This document shows positions 1 to 7,651 of a stretch of 43,600 nt of DNA, piece by piece. The number at the start of each line of letters is the position of its first letter. The first letter of the stretch is position 1. The notes under the pieces are model-generated. The model ran no database searches. It worked only from the letters and a program-made list of their open reading frames with translations, and was not told the DNA's origin. This DNA is from a virus. The stretch covers positions 1-43,600 of IMG/VR virus record IMGVR_UViG_3300038825_000894; one strand, given 5' to 3'. The translations under genes were made by a program, and so were the position numbers.

Positions 1-783
1 CAGACCGATGAAACTACGGCAGCTTTTTCGATTGGAGATACCGCTACGGGGGGGATGCGTATTTACGGCGGCGTAAATAATACAACAAATTACGCATATA
101 TAGGGGCAGTCGAGTCTGGCACTGCCTATCGCGCTTTATCTCTACAACCGAATGGAGGAAACGTGGGCATCGGAACTCCCACCCCCACTGTCGGTAATCT
201 TCAAATACGAGACGCTTCTGGCAGCACACTAGCGTTAACGCGAACCGCTGGGGCGACAACCGGCACGCTTGGTTTGGTGAGGTTTGGAAATACAGACATA
301 GATTCAAACCTAGCGAATATACTTGTTTATCAAGATAACGCTACCGATGCCGCAGCAATCGCTTTTCAGACGCAAGCGACCGGCGGCGCAACTGCTGACC
401 GTTTGACGATAGGAAGCGATGGATTATGCACCTTCGCGAATGGCATTCAAGTTAATGATGCGGCTGGCGGGATGGCGCAAATTCAGACAGGCGGGGCGAT
501 TACAATAGCTGATGACGCTAGCATAACTCTGTCATCGACTATCAACGAAGGTGCATTAATTAGCGTTCACCACAACACTCTTGGTGCCGCAGTTTTGTTT
601 TATGTGACATTTGCAAGCGTAGCGCAAATCATCTCTGACTCTAGTTCGTTGGGTTCAGCGACTGACACAGACGGTAAAATGTGCATGATTAAAACCGCAA
701 ACTCACACGCTATGACTTTTAAAAACCGACTTGGGTCATCTGTCACTTTCAAATTCGCACAACTCGGAGGAAATTTAGTTTAA
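1..783 (+). CDS. Tail fibre / receptor-binding protein, C-terminal part (5' truncated by window)
   Basis: The frame is open from base 1, so this is the end of a longer gene; the first internal ATG is at 55. The 260 visible residues are rich in Gly, Thr, Ala and Ser, with short beta-type repeats such as GGNVGIGTPTPTVGNLQI, which are typical of phage fibre and tailspike shafts. The last 90 residues (after about residue 165) are less repetitive and may be a tip or trimerisation domain. It is most likely the 3' end of the fibre gene that runs off the right edge (42406 onward), because both carry the same kind of V/I-G-x-G shaft sequence. The product would be a virion surface protein contacting the host. 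The family assignment rests on composition and position, not on a recognised domain. Confidence 0.7.
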   Translation, partial: QTDETTAAFSIGDTATGGMRIYGGVNNTTNYAYIGAVESGTAYRALSLQPNGGNVGIGTPTPTVGNLQIRDASGSTLALTRTAGATTGTLGLVRFGNTDIDSNLANILVYQDNATDAAAIAFQTQATGGATADRLTIGSDGLCTFANGIQVNDAAGGMAQIQTGGAITIADDASITLSSTINEGALISVHHNTLGAAVLFYVTFASVAQIISDSSSLGSATDTDGKMCMIKTANSHAMTFKNRLGSSVTFKFAQLGGNLV

Positions 784-784
784 T

Positions 785-1063
785 ATGAAAACAGTTGTAA
801 AAACATTTCAAAACGAAGGCGACCAAAAAAAGGTCGGATTTAAAATAACAGACGATGCTGGCAACTTGTTTGTAATTGATAAACTTGTCGCAATAGCAGA
901 CGGCAAGACTAACGAACAATATGTCACAGAAGCACTCGCCGCATCACAAGCCGAGATTGACGAATGGCAAGCATCGTTCGCGGTAATCGGTCGTGAGTGG
1001 GACGCTGACGCTGGTGCGTTTGTTGAACCGGCGGCAGCAGAATCTAGCGAGGAAACAGAATGA
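785..1063 (+). CDS. Small acidic hypothetical protein after the fibre gene
   Basis: 92 residues, acidic, ending in a Glu-rich tail (AAAESSEETE). No family recognised. A GGAGG sequence lies about 13 nt before the ATG, and the start follows the fibre stop by one base. The stop overlaps the next ATG (ATGA), so the two are translationally coupled. In this position many podoviruses have a small fibre chaperone or minor tail protein; that is only a positional guess. Confidence 0.6.
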   Translation: MKTVVKTFQNEGDQKKVGFKITDDAGNLFVIDKLVAIADGKTNEQYVTEALAASQAEIDEWQASFAVIGREWDADAGAFVEPAAAESSEETE

Positions 1064-1365
1064 TTGAAATAAACACAGTACCCACAGCGGAACTAAACGC
1101 CAGCAAGGTCGCAATTCAACTGAACTCCGCACAGGAGTTTGGTATGCAATTCAGCGTAGCGGCATTTGGCAAGGTGACGGTAGACGGCGAAGAAGTGTGG
1201 GGCCAGAACCCGCTCTACTCTGGGTTGCTGAGCGTGACCGGCGATGCATGGAACAACTGGGGTAGCGACCAAGACGATGCGACTTATGTTGGCGACCTAG
1301 CACTTGCCCAGCTTGGGCTGGAACGTGCGCCAGTTGAGGAAGCACCGGCTGAAGGTGGTGAATGA
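1060..1365 (+). CDS. Small hypothetical protein in fibre-distal operon
   Basis: 101 residues, acidic, with a central stretch rich in Trp, Tyr and Asn and a Glu/Pro/Ala-rich end (PVEEAPAEGGE). It overlaps the preceding and following genes by 4 nt (ATGA) at each end, the tight coupling seen in this operon. The Pro/Glu/Ala C-terminus resembles that of the preceding protein (both end in acidic disordered tails), which could reflect related roles. Function unknown. Confidence 0.55.
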   Translation: MIEINTVPTAELNASKVAIQLNSAQEFGMQFSVAAFGKVTVDGEEVWGQNPLYSGLLSVTGDAWNNWGSDQDDATYVGDLALAQLGLERAPVEEAPAEGGE

Positions 1366-1757
1366 CTAATGTCCTAGATCATGCAGCACTTGAGCGTGTA
1401 GCAGAACAAGCAATCGGTCATTACGGCTGGTTGCTTATTGCTGCGTTTTGTGCGCTGTTGTTTAAGGACATCTTGTTTAACTTTGCACAAGGCTTGCTAA
1501 TCTACTGGGGTAGCGACTTTGAGAACGATGAGATACTTTACATTAGTGGACGACAAGCGCGGGTTATACGACTTGGCTTAACGTCTACTACATTTTTTAT
1601 GACAGACAGGCAGACCAAGATGATCGTGCCGAATGAGCAGTTAAAGGCTCTTGTCGTAGAGAAAAAACTACCTGTTAACGGTGGCGAAGCCTACTTGCCG
1701 AAAGGGGATGAAGGCGGTGTAATGAAAGTGGAGCTAGTAAAAGATGGGCAGGACTGA
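1362..1757 (+). CDS. MscS-like mini-protein: membrane helix plus mechanosensitive-channel beta domain
   Basis: 131 residues. Residues 18-50 are strongly hydrophobic (one long or two short membrane helices). They are followed by a segment, about residues 52-97, that reads like the small beta domain of MscS small-conductance mechanosensitive channels: an FENDEIL start corresponding to the F-x-x-G-D-x-I/V region, then RVIRLGLTSTTF and IVPNEQL, which match the R/V-x-x-I-G-L-R-x-T and V-I-P-N-x-x-L pattern of that family. Full MscS has about 286 residues and a large C-terminal cage, absent here. Its place just before membrane and lysis genes suggests an inner-membrane role, perhaps in pore formation or osmotic control late in infection (inference). 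Coupled to its neighbours by overlaps. Confidence 0.6.
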   Translation: MTNVLDHAALERVAEQAIGHYGWLLIAAFCALLFKDILFNFAQGLLIYWGSDFENDEILYISGRQARVIRLGLTSTTFFMTDRQTKMIVPNEQLKALVVEKKLPVNGGEAYLPKGDEGGVMKVELVKDGQD

Positions 1758-1893
1758 TAAAATAACGCTAGGAATTTTTATAGGCGCGATGGTGCTTATC
1801 GTCGTGTTGGCAAATGGTTGTAAGTCACTCCCCGGCTCGTTGGAAGTAGACACACCATTCTTTGATATAGAGTACCAAGGTGCTAAAGAATGA
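1744..1893 (+). CDS. Small lipoprotein-like or membrane-anchored peptide (49 aa)
   Basis: 49 residues read directly from ATG 1744 to TGA 1893, overlapping the end of the preceding gene by 14 nt. It has a hydrophobic N-terminal segment (residues 8-24) ending in LANGC. This resembles a lipobox with Cys26, although the residue at -3 is Ala rather than the usual Leu. A short polar tail follows. It could be a lipid-anchored outer or inner membrane peptide; it lacks the Pro-rich linker of Rz1-type spanins. Its stop overlaps the next ATG (ATGA), supporting expression. Confidence 0.5.
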   Translation: MGRTDKITLGIFIGAMVLIVVLANGCKSLPGSLEVDTPFFDIEYQGAKE

Positions 1894-2045
1894 ATTTTGA
1901 TGATCTTAAAGTTGCAATCGCTAGCGTTACTGGTTTGGGTAACTGGATGGTTGAGATAGACCTTGTACTGAAGGTGGCTATATCTGTTGCAAGTTTGATC
2001 TACATAGGTTTAAAGATAAGACAACTTTTGAAGAATGGCAGCTAA
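1890..2045 (+). CDS. Single-pass membrane peptide (51 aa)
   Basis: 51 residues from ATG 1890, overlapping the previous stop as ATGA and the next gene by 11 nt. Residues 24-42 form one hydrophobic helix (VLKVAISVASLIYIGLKI) followed by a short basic end. The size and topology suit a pinholin-like or accessory membrane peptide of the lysis region. There is no family match I can name. Confidence 0.5.
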   Translation: MNFDDLKVAIASVTGLGNWMVEIDLVLKVAISVASLIYIGLKIRQLLKNGS

Positions 2046-2292
2046 AGGCATACCGACATCTTACAACAAACCACGGCGCATCAAAGCAGGTGAGCCGGGG
2101 TACGGTAAGAAAAAGTTTGTAGTCAATGCGAAGCAGGGTAGTCAGACAAAGGTTATAAGGTTTGGTGACGCGAACATGGAAATAAAGAAGGACAATCCTG
2201 CGCGTAGAAAGAATTTTAGGGCGAGGCATGGTTGTGACAAACGTCCACCCAGTAAACTAAGTGCGCGTTATTGGTCGTGTAAGAAGTGGTAA
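2035..2292 (+). CDS. Small basic Cys-containing conserved phage protein (85 aa)
   Basis: 85 residues, strongly basic. The C-terminal half contains IRFGDANMEIKKD, RARHGCD and ARYWSCKKW, a pattern I recall from short uncharacterised proteins of marine and giant-virus genomes that keep the same Cys and aromatic positions. First of five consecutive lysine-rich small genes. The conserved His/Cys residues could bind a metal or DNA (inference). Function unknown. Confidence 0.65.
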   Translation: MAAKGIPTSYNKPRRIKAGEPGYGKKKFVVNAKQGSQTKVIRFGDANMEIKKDNPARRKNFRARHGCDKRPPSKLSARYWSCKKW

Positions 2293-2293
2293 G

Positions 2294-2464
2294 ATGGCAG
2301 TAAAGAAAAAAGCTAGCAAAAAGCCAAAGCCTACAGACCCTGCGAAGTGGTCTAGGGCGAAGGCGAAAGCTAGAGATAAGTTCAAAGTCTACCCTAGTGC
2401 TTATGCAAATGCCTGGGCAGCGAAGGAGTATAAGAAGATGGGAGGCAGTTGGAGAAATGCCTAA
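2294..2464 (+). CDS. Small lysine-rich conserved protein (56 aa)
   Basis: 56 residues starting at ATG 2294, directly after the preceding stop. An upstream in-frame ATG at 2261 would overlap the previous gene heavily and is less likely. An N-terminal poly-Lys tract is followed by AKWSRAKAKARDKF and YPSAYANAWAAKEYKKMGG. The latter is a motif I recall from small proteins in phages and large DNA viruses; I do not know its function. It overlaps the following gene by 8 nt. Confidence 0.6.
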   Translation: MAVKKKASKKPKPTDPAKWSRAKAKARDKFKVYPSAYANAWAAKEYKKMGGSWRNA

Positions 2465-2726
2465 ACCAATGCAAGGACTGACGCGCTGGTTTAAAGAGGA
2501 ATGGATTGATGTTAGAACTGGTAAGCCGTGTGGTAGAAAAAAAGGTGAAAAGCGCGGTACACCATACTGTAGGCCAAAGAAAAGAGTTACGAGTAAAACG
2601 CCGAAGACAGCGAGTGAGATGACTGCTGCCGAAAAGCGTAAAAGAATTTCGCAGAAGAAACGTTTGGGTCAACCTGCTGGCAAGCCGAGGCGAGTCTCTG
2701 TTGCAAAAAGAAAGAAAAGAAAATGA
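2457..2726 (+). CDS. Small basic protein resembling DUF5872 (89 aa)
   Basis: 89 residues from ATG 2457, which has GGAG sequences just upstream and overlaps the preceding stop; a longer start at 2397 is less plausible. Contains LTRWFKEEWIDVRTGKPCGR, a KKGEKRGTPYCRP stretch and a long Lys/Arg-rich tail. The WFKEkWvDv..GkpCGR..GEkR..pyCRP pattern is what I recall for viral proteins filed under DUF5872 (from memory, not searched). The two Cys and very basic character suggest nucleic-acid contact. No function is known to me. Confidence 0.6.
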   Translation: MPKPMQGLTRWFKEEWIDVRTGKPCGRKKGEKRGTPYCRPKKRVTSKTPKTASEMTAAEKRKRISQKKRLGQPAGKPRRVSVAKRKKRK

Positions 2727-2836
2727 CACCGGGATATATGTACGGAGGCATGAAGCCTATGAAGCCGAAGAAGAAAAAGAAGGCTGTTAAGAAGGCTGCG
2801 CGAAAGCCAGCACGTAAGATGAAAGGTTACAAATGA
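2723..2836 (+). CDS. Tiny poly-Lys basic peptide (37 aa)
   Basis: 37 residues from ATG 2723. The start overlaps the previous stop and the stop overlaps the next start (ATGA both sides), which supports real translation despite the size. Starts MTPGYMYGGMKPMKPKKKKK and is about 40 percent Lys/Arg. Resembles eukaryotic-type or bacterial DNA-condensing tails. Function unknown. Confidence 0.45.
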   Translation: MTPGYMYGGMKPMKPKKKKKAVKKAARKPARKMKGYK

Positions 2837-3009
2837 TTAAGAGCAAAACATTTTGGGCAGGAGTTACCGGAGTAGTCAGCGCAATTGCTGGCTATCTCAC
2901 GGGTGAACTGGAGTTAGGTGCTGCGATTAACGTAGGCATCACATCTGCGCTTGCTATCTTCGTGAGGCATGGCGTGAAGAAGGTGGAGAAGAAGTTAGAC
3001 GGAGAATAG
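2833..3009 (+). CDS. Putative holin with two membrane helices
   Basis: 58 residues from ATG 2833. Two hydrophobic segments, about residues 7-23 and 29-44, are separated by a short acidic turn (TGELEL) and followed by a basic tail (RHGVKKVEKK). This size and topology match class II phage holins, which make the inner-membrane lesions that start lysis. It lies 630 nt upstream of an overlapping spanin-like gene pair. No endolysin is recognisable next to it, which is unusual. Assignment is from topology and context. Confidence 0.65.
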   Translation: MIKSKTFWAGVTGVVSAIAGYLTGELELGAAINVGITSALAIFVRHGVKKVEKKLDGE

Positions 3010-3010
3010 C

Positions 3011-3643
3011 ATGGCATACGGTAAACGTAAAAAAGGTGGCCAGCGCTTGATGGAGATGTCTCGTGCTGGGGCGAAGCGTAAGACGGCTCGTAAAGCGAAG
3101 ACGCTTGCACAGGCGAAGGCTAACATAGCTAAAGGCCCAGTTACACGAGGTGGTGCGAAGAAGAAAGTTGCACCCAAGAAGAAGGTAGCAGCACCTAAAG
3201 GTAGCGGTAAGTTGATGGAGATGTCACCACGCAAGAAGACTTCTCGTAAAAGCAGCGGCCCAGCACCATTACCTAAAACTATGGTAGGCAGGGAAAGTTT
3301 TATGGATGCTGTTAAAAAGCGTGGCCCTAGCGCAGCTCTTACTGCTCTTAGCATAGTTCCCGCAGTTAGAGGTGCTAGAGCGTTGGGAGGTTTATTAGGT
3401 ATGGGTCGTAAAGCTATGCCAAAAATTAAACCAGATGCAGCAAGTAAGGTTTTGAGACAGCAAGCTGACAGAAAAACTATCGACAAGGCTAAGCGTAAAT
3501 ATACTGGAGAGACTACAACACCTAAACCAAAAGATAAACGGTTTCAGCAACTTAAAAAAGTAGAAGCCTCTCAGCGCAGCAAACAGCAAAAGTCTGTTAT
3601 CCCTAAGAAGAAAACAGCCAAGAAAAAGACAGCTAAGAAGTGA
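3011..3643 (+). CDS. Lys-rich, histone-tail-like protein (210 aa)
   Basis: 210 residues with very high Lys, Arg and Ala content. The motif RLMEMS / KLMEMSPRKK occurs twice (near residues 13 and 68), inside KKK/AKK-rich repeats that recall bacterial histone H1-like proteins. The central part (about 95-135) is a hydrophobic Gly/Ala-rich segment (ALTALSIVPAVRGARALGGL) and the C-terminus ends in PKKKTAKKKTAKK. GGAG precedes the ATG. It may bind or condense DNA in the capsid or act at the membrane during ejection; both are inference from composition. It ends with a 4-nt overlap into the spanin-like gene. Confidence 0.6.
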   Translation: MAYGKRKKGGQRLMEMSRAGAKRKTARKAKTLAQAKANIAKGPVTRGGAKKKVAPKKKVAAPKGSGKLMEMSPRKKTSRKSSGPAPLPKTMVGRESFMDAVKKRGPSAALTALSIVPAVRGARALGGLLGMGRKAMPKIKPDAASKVLRQQADRKTIDKAKRKYTGETTTPKPKDKRFQQLKKVEASQRSKQQKSVIPKKKTAKKKTAKK

Positions 3644-3927
3644 TAAAGTTCCTGTATGCTATTGCCAAAGCCATCCCTGCTCTTCAGCAAATTCTGGACA
3701 AGCTGTTCGGAGTTGCTAAGGAGCATACGGCTGCGGCTCGGCGTACAGCGAAGGACGATCTCGTTGACAACGCTATTGCTGATGCTCTCAGTTTTCCTAG
3801 CGAGCGGATGCACGGCGACAAAGCTAGCGAACAGCGAGCGGCTGATAGCACATCCACAGTTTCGGGCAGCAGCACAGGCAGCACCGGAGTTCACGCGCGA
3901 AGCGCTCAAGACGATCAACCGTCTTGA
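3640..3927 (+). CDS. Putative inner-membrane spanin-like (Rz-type) protein
   Basis: 95 residues. A short moderately hydrophobic N-terminus (FLYAIAKAIPALQQILDKLFG) is followed by a charged, probably coiled region with RRTAKDDLVDNAIADAL and a Ser/Thr/Gly-rich tail. Its gene almost completely overlaps, in another frame, an ORF encoding a lipoprotein signal. That embedded arrangement is characteristic of Rz/Rz1 spanin pairs, which fuse inner and outer membranes in the last step of Gram-negative lysis. The N-terminal helix is weaker than in lambda Rz, so the call depends mainly on gene architecture. Confidence 0.5.
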   Translation: MIKFLYAIAKAIPALQQILDKLFGVAKEHTAAARRTAKDDLVDNAIADALSFPSERMHGDKASEQRAADSTSTVSGSSTGSTGVHARSAQDDQPS

Positions 3928-3949
3928 GTATGAGTTGGAGAGAAAATGA
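3656..3949 (+). CDS. Putative outer-membrane spanin lipoprotein (Rz1-type), embedded
   Basis: Frame lying within and just past the preceding gene. Reading from ATG 3656 gives 97 residues. The convincing part begins near residue 33: Arg-Arg, then a hydrophobic run ending in VFLASGC, a lipoprotein cleavage site with Cys52 as the acylated residue. An AAGGAG sequence at 3718-3723, just before that signal, suggests the real start is an internal non-ATG codon, so the 5' end is uncertain. The mature part is short (about 46 residues) and basic/acidic mixed. The overlapping layout supports a spanin pair. Confidence 0.5.
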   Translation: MLLPKPSLLFSKFWTSCSELLRSIRLRLGVQRRTISLTTLLLMLSVFLASGCTATKLANSERLIAHPQFRAAAQAAPEFTREALKTINRLEYELERK

Positions 3950-4038
3950 CACCAGCAGTAAAGGTAACTACTACGAAAGAAACCGCGCCTCCTACGAAGC
4001 GCGATAAACCTGCGGTAGCGCCAGCAGTAAAACGATGA
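3946..4038 (+). CDS. Tiny Pro/Lys/Thr-rich peptide (30 aa)
   Basis: 30 residues between the lysis genes and the adaptor gene, with 4-nt overlaps on both sides (ATGA at 3946 and 4035). Composition Thr, Pro, Lys, Ala, Val; ends PAVAPAVKR. No hydrophobic helix. Possibly expressed only as a coupling peptide. Function unknown. Confidence 0.35.
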   Translation: MTPAVKVTTTKETAPPTKRDKPAVAPAVKR

Positions 4039-5057
4039 GTGTAGAGTATATATTAAACAGGTTTGGTAAGAAGGTTGGTATGCTTCCGAGTGATACCAAC
4101 CAGCGTTCGTTGCTGCTTGACTACCTTAACGAAGCTGCGCAGGAACTTTATGAGCAGTCCGATATGCCGGGTTGCTTAGAAGAGGCGGAGTTCTACGTGC
4201 AAGGCGACAAGACGATTGCCATGCCAGCGGATGTCTACGCGATACGCGGCATCCGCGAGAAGTCGGGGGACAACGAGATGTGGGACGCAGAGCCGATGAC
4301 GGCTCGCTACCGTGAAAACGGGTGGGAGACAGACCACAACAAGTTTCGTATCAAAGGCTACAGCGCATTGCAGCGTTCGTTGCCCACAAGCATTACGGAA
4401 GCAGCTAACAGTATAGACAAGCTAATTGTTAAATGGTATGGCATTACAGCCGCTACTGACACTTTTAGCATAGTAGTTACTACGACAATTAGTGCTGGTT
4501 ACACTCTAACTGTTGGCAACGCTGCTGTAACAAGTAATCCAAGCAGCTCTCTCGGAGTAACGCTAAGCAACCTCACCGTCCCGTTTACGGGCGTTACAAG
4601 TTTTGTTCGTAACTCAAAGCCTTCAAGCACTCAAGGAAAAGTTCAGCTAATTGACTACGCAGATAACAGTATCGTGTATGCTGAAATACCGTCGAATGCT
4701 ATGGAGTCTCGTTACTTGATCGTGGATGTCAGCGACTTTCCGTTTAGCTCTACTGCATCGCAGGACGATCAGCATACTTTACAAGTTCTCTACAAGAAAA
4801 AGCTACCTCGATTACAAAATGATACGGATGAGTTTCCTGCGCCGGGTTACGACAACATCCTCGTGAGTAAGTGTATGGAGTTGTTCCTTGAGGAGCAGGG
4901 CAAGTTGGAAGAAGCAATTCTCCACGACCGCAAAGCATCGCGCTCCTTGGCACGTAGGCAAGCTGATCTAGAACGAGGTCAGGAACAACAAGTAATTTTC
5001 AAACGCCACAACCACGATAAGCTGACATGGCTCGCTACGCGCAAACCTCGTTTATAG
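4035..5057 (+). CDS. Head-tail adaptor / tail tubular A-type protein
   Basis: 340 residues. Residues 1-115 are helical, with a segment (LLDYLNEAAQELYEQSDMPG) resembling the N-terminus of podovirus adaptor proteins, followed by PADVYAIRGIRE. Residues 145-235 form a Thr/Ser/Val-rich beta insert. The C-terminal helix (LVSKCMELFLEEQGKLEEA) is typical of the family's return helix. It sits directly before the nozzle-like gene, the usual order of gp11 and gp12 equivalents. In the virion it would connect the portal to the tail nozzle. The insert makes it longer than T7 gp11 (196 residues). Ends with a 31-nt overlap into the next gene. Confidence 0.65.
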   Translation: MSVEYILNRFGKKVGMLPSDTNQRSLLLDYLNEAAQELYEQSDMPGCLEEAEFYVQGDKTIAMPADVYAIRGIREKSGDNEMWDAEPMTARYRENGWETDHNKFRIKGYSALQRSLPTSITEAANSIDKLIVKWYGITAATDTFSIVVTTTISAGYTLTVGNAAVTSNPSSSLGVTLSNLTVPFTGVTSFVRNSKPSSTQGKVQLIDYADNSIVYAEIPSNAMESRYLIVDVSDFPFSSTASQDDQHTLQVLYKKKLPRLQNDTDEFPAPGYDNILVSKCMELFLEEQGKLEEAILHDRKASRSLARRQADLERGQEQQVIFKRHNHDKLTWLATRKPRL

Positions 5058-7321
5058 GCGGCATGAACATGGCCGTTGACGATTCTCGCATTGGAGATGA
5101 CGAGTATCGCATAGGCTATAACGTGCGCAATAGGTTTGGTGAGCTGCGTCCTATCAAACGTCCAGAGGAACTTGATACGGGCATAGACTCGCAGAAGGGC
5201 AGCATTGACAGCATCACGATACACAAAGGCGGCACAGGTTATACCGCAGGTAACTTGGTTGCTACTGACCCTACTGGCAGCGGTTCTGGTTTTGCTGGAA
5301 CGTACACGGTAAGCGGTGGTGTAGTAAACACCGTCACGATCACGAACGGTGGCGAGAACTACAGCAAAGAAACCACCATAAGCACCCAATACTTTGGTAA
5401 TTTTGACAACAGCCTGTCGTACACGCTCGACTACAATGAATCTCCTGTGCAGGGTTTGTATGCGCTGGGTGACTTTCTGATTATCGTACAGAACGGCAAC
5501 GCACGATTTCGTCATCGGCTTTCTACAACATGGACTACACTTTGGGATGCCTCGACAAACGCAACCCTACGACTTGATCCCAACGCAAGCGATGTTTTCA
5601 TACAAGCTGTGCCGGGGTCTACGATGGATATACCGCGCCGTGCAAAAGATAACCAAGATGCGCTAGGAACTGAGGGCGCTCATTCTATAGAGCTGCACTA
5701 CAATACAGCTTTGTGGGCGAGGACTGACGCAGGTGTTGTGTTTCAAGATGGTAGCAATCAGCCAAACTTGCTGACATTCTCGTCTAGCGAGCAAGGCGCT
5801 ACTGCTACGGTGCGCAAGTGCAAGGCTTATACTGAGTGGGGCGCGACTTACAGAGAGTACGTGCCTATCGGCAAGCAAATGGTTTACTTCAACGGTAAAC
5901 TTTTCATTGTCAGCGCAGACGGCCAGAAGATTTACCAGAGCGTCACAGGTAGACCGCTGGATTTTGTAACGGCTGTTGATACAACAGGTGCGCAGATAGA
6001 TGCTGCTGAGTCAGAAGGCGGCGCAGATGTCACAGCTTACAGCGTAAGCTACGAAAAGATTTCGTGCATTGCGCCCCTTAACACGGATAGCCTGATCGTT
6101 AGCACACGGACGGGTACTTTTGCGATTAAACCGGACTACGAGCATACGTTGTTTGGTGAGCCTACATGGACTAAGCAGTATATGTTTGGCGCATCGGTCG
6201 TAAATCAGTTTTCGTTCGTGGACATACTGGGCGACTTTGCTTTCATAGACGCTGAAGGCTTACGCTCGTTTAACGCCGTGCGACAGCTACGCAACGAAGG
6301 TCGCAACAGCGCGTTCTCGCTCAAGGTCGCAAAACTTTTTGAGGATATTGTGCAGGTAGGCGGCGCTGCCATCAGCTTCGACAACTACACTTTCTTTTCA
6401 GTTAAGACAATCTATGGCTACGGTGTGCTTGTGTTTGACGGCACGCTCCAGAAGTTTGTGTCGCTTGACTTGTATCAGACAGACACGAATGAAACGCTTG
6501 GGCAGATCACACACTTTTCAAAAATAGACACAGACACAACACACGAGATTTATGCGGTAACTGCGCAGGGCGGCTTCTACAGACTGTTCACAGGCGCTAA
6601 GTACAACGACAGCTTTGTACAGACGAAGGCGTTCAACACAGGAACGTTGGATGTTGAGCAGAAGCCAATGCAGTTGCGCACACTGTTTAACGGTATTGAG
6701 CGGTGGGAGTATTCTGATACTCCGGTACTTTTACGAGAAGGTGCAAATGTTAGTCCTAATGGAGTTAACACAAATCACTCAAACCCCGGCACACTAGAGA
6801 CAGGTAGTGCATTTGATTTAAATGTTGAGGCTATACCATTTGATCTTGCTAGTGGCACAGAGATATTTTTCACGGGAGGAAGTCCGAACACAGGCGGTAC
6901 GTTTACGCTTACAGAAGCTGCTAACACAGGTACGGTAGTAATCACAGGAACGTTTACTAGCACAGGATACATAAACAAATCTTTTACTAAAGGCTTTATA
7001 CGTTTTACTGGCGAGGGAACTGCTAGGGTTGCTGTTATCAGCAATGCACGTAAGTCAGAAACTCCTTCGACAATCAGTAAGACTATTGCAGCGCCAAAAG
7101 CTATAGCCGTCAACTACACCGACACGTATCCGGTAATGTGGAACAACGAGAACAAGATGCAGAACTTTCTTTTTAACTTTCAGCAAGGTCGTCAAGGGCT
7201 GAAAGTGGGCTACACTATTGAGTGGAACACGAATGCGACACTCTCTATGATAACGCCAGAGACGATAGATTTAACACCTAAAAATCCTTTTATGACACAA
7301 GCTTATGGGAGCAACAGTTAA
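5027..7321 (+). CDS. Tail nozzle / tail tubular B-type protein
   Basis: 764 residues, similar in length to T7 gp12 (794). The start SFIGGMNMAVDDSRIGDDEY, with YNVRNRFGELRP, is the classic opening of podovirus nozzle proteins, where F-x-G-G-x-N is followed by a short acidic loop and a conserved asparagine. The rest is beta-rich and consistent with a propeller fold. It contains a Gly-rich insertion around residues 60-125 (HKGGTGYTAG, NGGENYSKET) like the Ig-like or fibre repeats often inserted in nozzles. The protein would form the distal part of the short tail. No membrane segments. Confidence 0.7.
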   Translation: MARYAQTSFIGGMNMAVDDSRIGDDEYRIGYNVRNRFGELRPIKRPEELDTGIDSQKGSIDSITIHKGGTGYTAGNLVATDPTGSGSGFAGTYTVSGGVVNTVTITNGGENYSKETTISTQYFGNFDNSLSYTLDYNESPVQGLYALGDFLIIVQNGNARFRHRLSTTWTTLWDASTNATLRLDPNASDVFIQAVPGSTMDIPRRAKDNQDALGTEGAHSIELHYNTALWARTDAGVVFQDGSNQPNLLTFSSSEQGATATVRKCKAYTEWGATYREYVPIGKQMVYFNGKLFIVSADGQKIYQSVTGRPLDFVTAVDTTGAQIDAAESEGGADVTAYSVSYEKISCIAPLNTDSLIVSTRTGTFAIKPDYEHTLFGEPTWTKQYMFGASVVNQFSFVDILGDFAFIDAEGLRSFNAVRQLRNEGRNSAFSLKVAKLFEDIVQVGGAAISFDNYTFFSVKTIYGYGVLVFDGTLQKFVSLDLYQTDTNETLGQITHFSKIDTDTTHEIYAVTAQGGFYRLFTGAKYNDSFVQTKAFNTGTLDVEQKPMQLRTLFNGIERWEYSDTPVLLREGANVSPNGVNTNHSNPGTLETGSAFDLNVEAIPFDLASGTEIFFTGGSPNTGGTFTLTEAANTGTVVITGTFTSTGYINKSFTKGFIRFTGEGTARVAVISNARKSETPSTISKTIAAPKAIAVNYTDTYPVMWNNENKMQNFLFNFQQGRQGLKVGYTIEWNTNATLSMITPETIDLTPKNPFMTQAYGSNS

Positions 7322-7640
7322 GAGTACAGAGTTCGTAGATGACAACGTTTTGTTCGCGTCGAAAGGTGCGGCAAACAGTTGGCGTTTGTCTATGACCGTG
7401 GACAGCAGCAACGAGATTGCGGAGGGCGTAGCAAAGCGCTGCGTTCACGTGGCTGACATTGCGACAGTAGACGGCACGGCAATAAACACAGGCAGCAGCG
7501 CTACAGATCAAACGTCTGTACCTGCGCTTGGTGGAGCATATAGCGAAGCTGAAGTGAAAGCCGCGTTTACGGCGCTCGCAGAGAAGATAAACTACCTAAC
7601 GTACAAGTTGGAACAGGCCGGACTAATGTCCGACAGCTAA
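7305..7640 (+). CDS. Small structural-type hypothetical protein after nozzle gene
   Basis: 111 residues, beginning 17 nt before the nozzle stop. Ends in a helix (AAFTALAEKINYLTYKLEQAG) that looks like a C-terminal coiled coil. No family recognised. Its location between nozzle and internal virion genes suggests a small virion component or an assembly factor. Confidence 0.55.
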   Translation: MGATVKSTEFVDDNVLFASKGAANSWRLSMTVDSSNEIAEGVAKRCVHVADIATVDGTAINTGSSATDQTSVPALGGAYSEAEVKAAFTALAEKINYLTYKLEQAGLMSDS

Positions 7641-7651
7641 GGAGATAAGAT

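Noticed and set aside
2995-3486. Antisense ORF of 163 codons opposite the Lys-rich gene
   Set aside because: Lys codons reversed give Phe/Leu-rich nonsense; the sense frame has a good ribosome site and operon coupling.
5055-5071. CGGCATGAACATGGCC, which keeps GG-N10-GC
   Set aside because: It lies inside the nozzle gene start and encodes the conserved GGMNMA; no AGAAGAT box is near, so a chance match.
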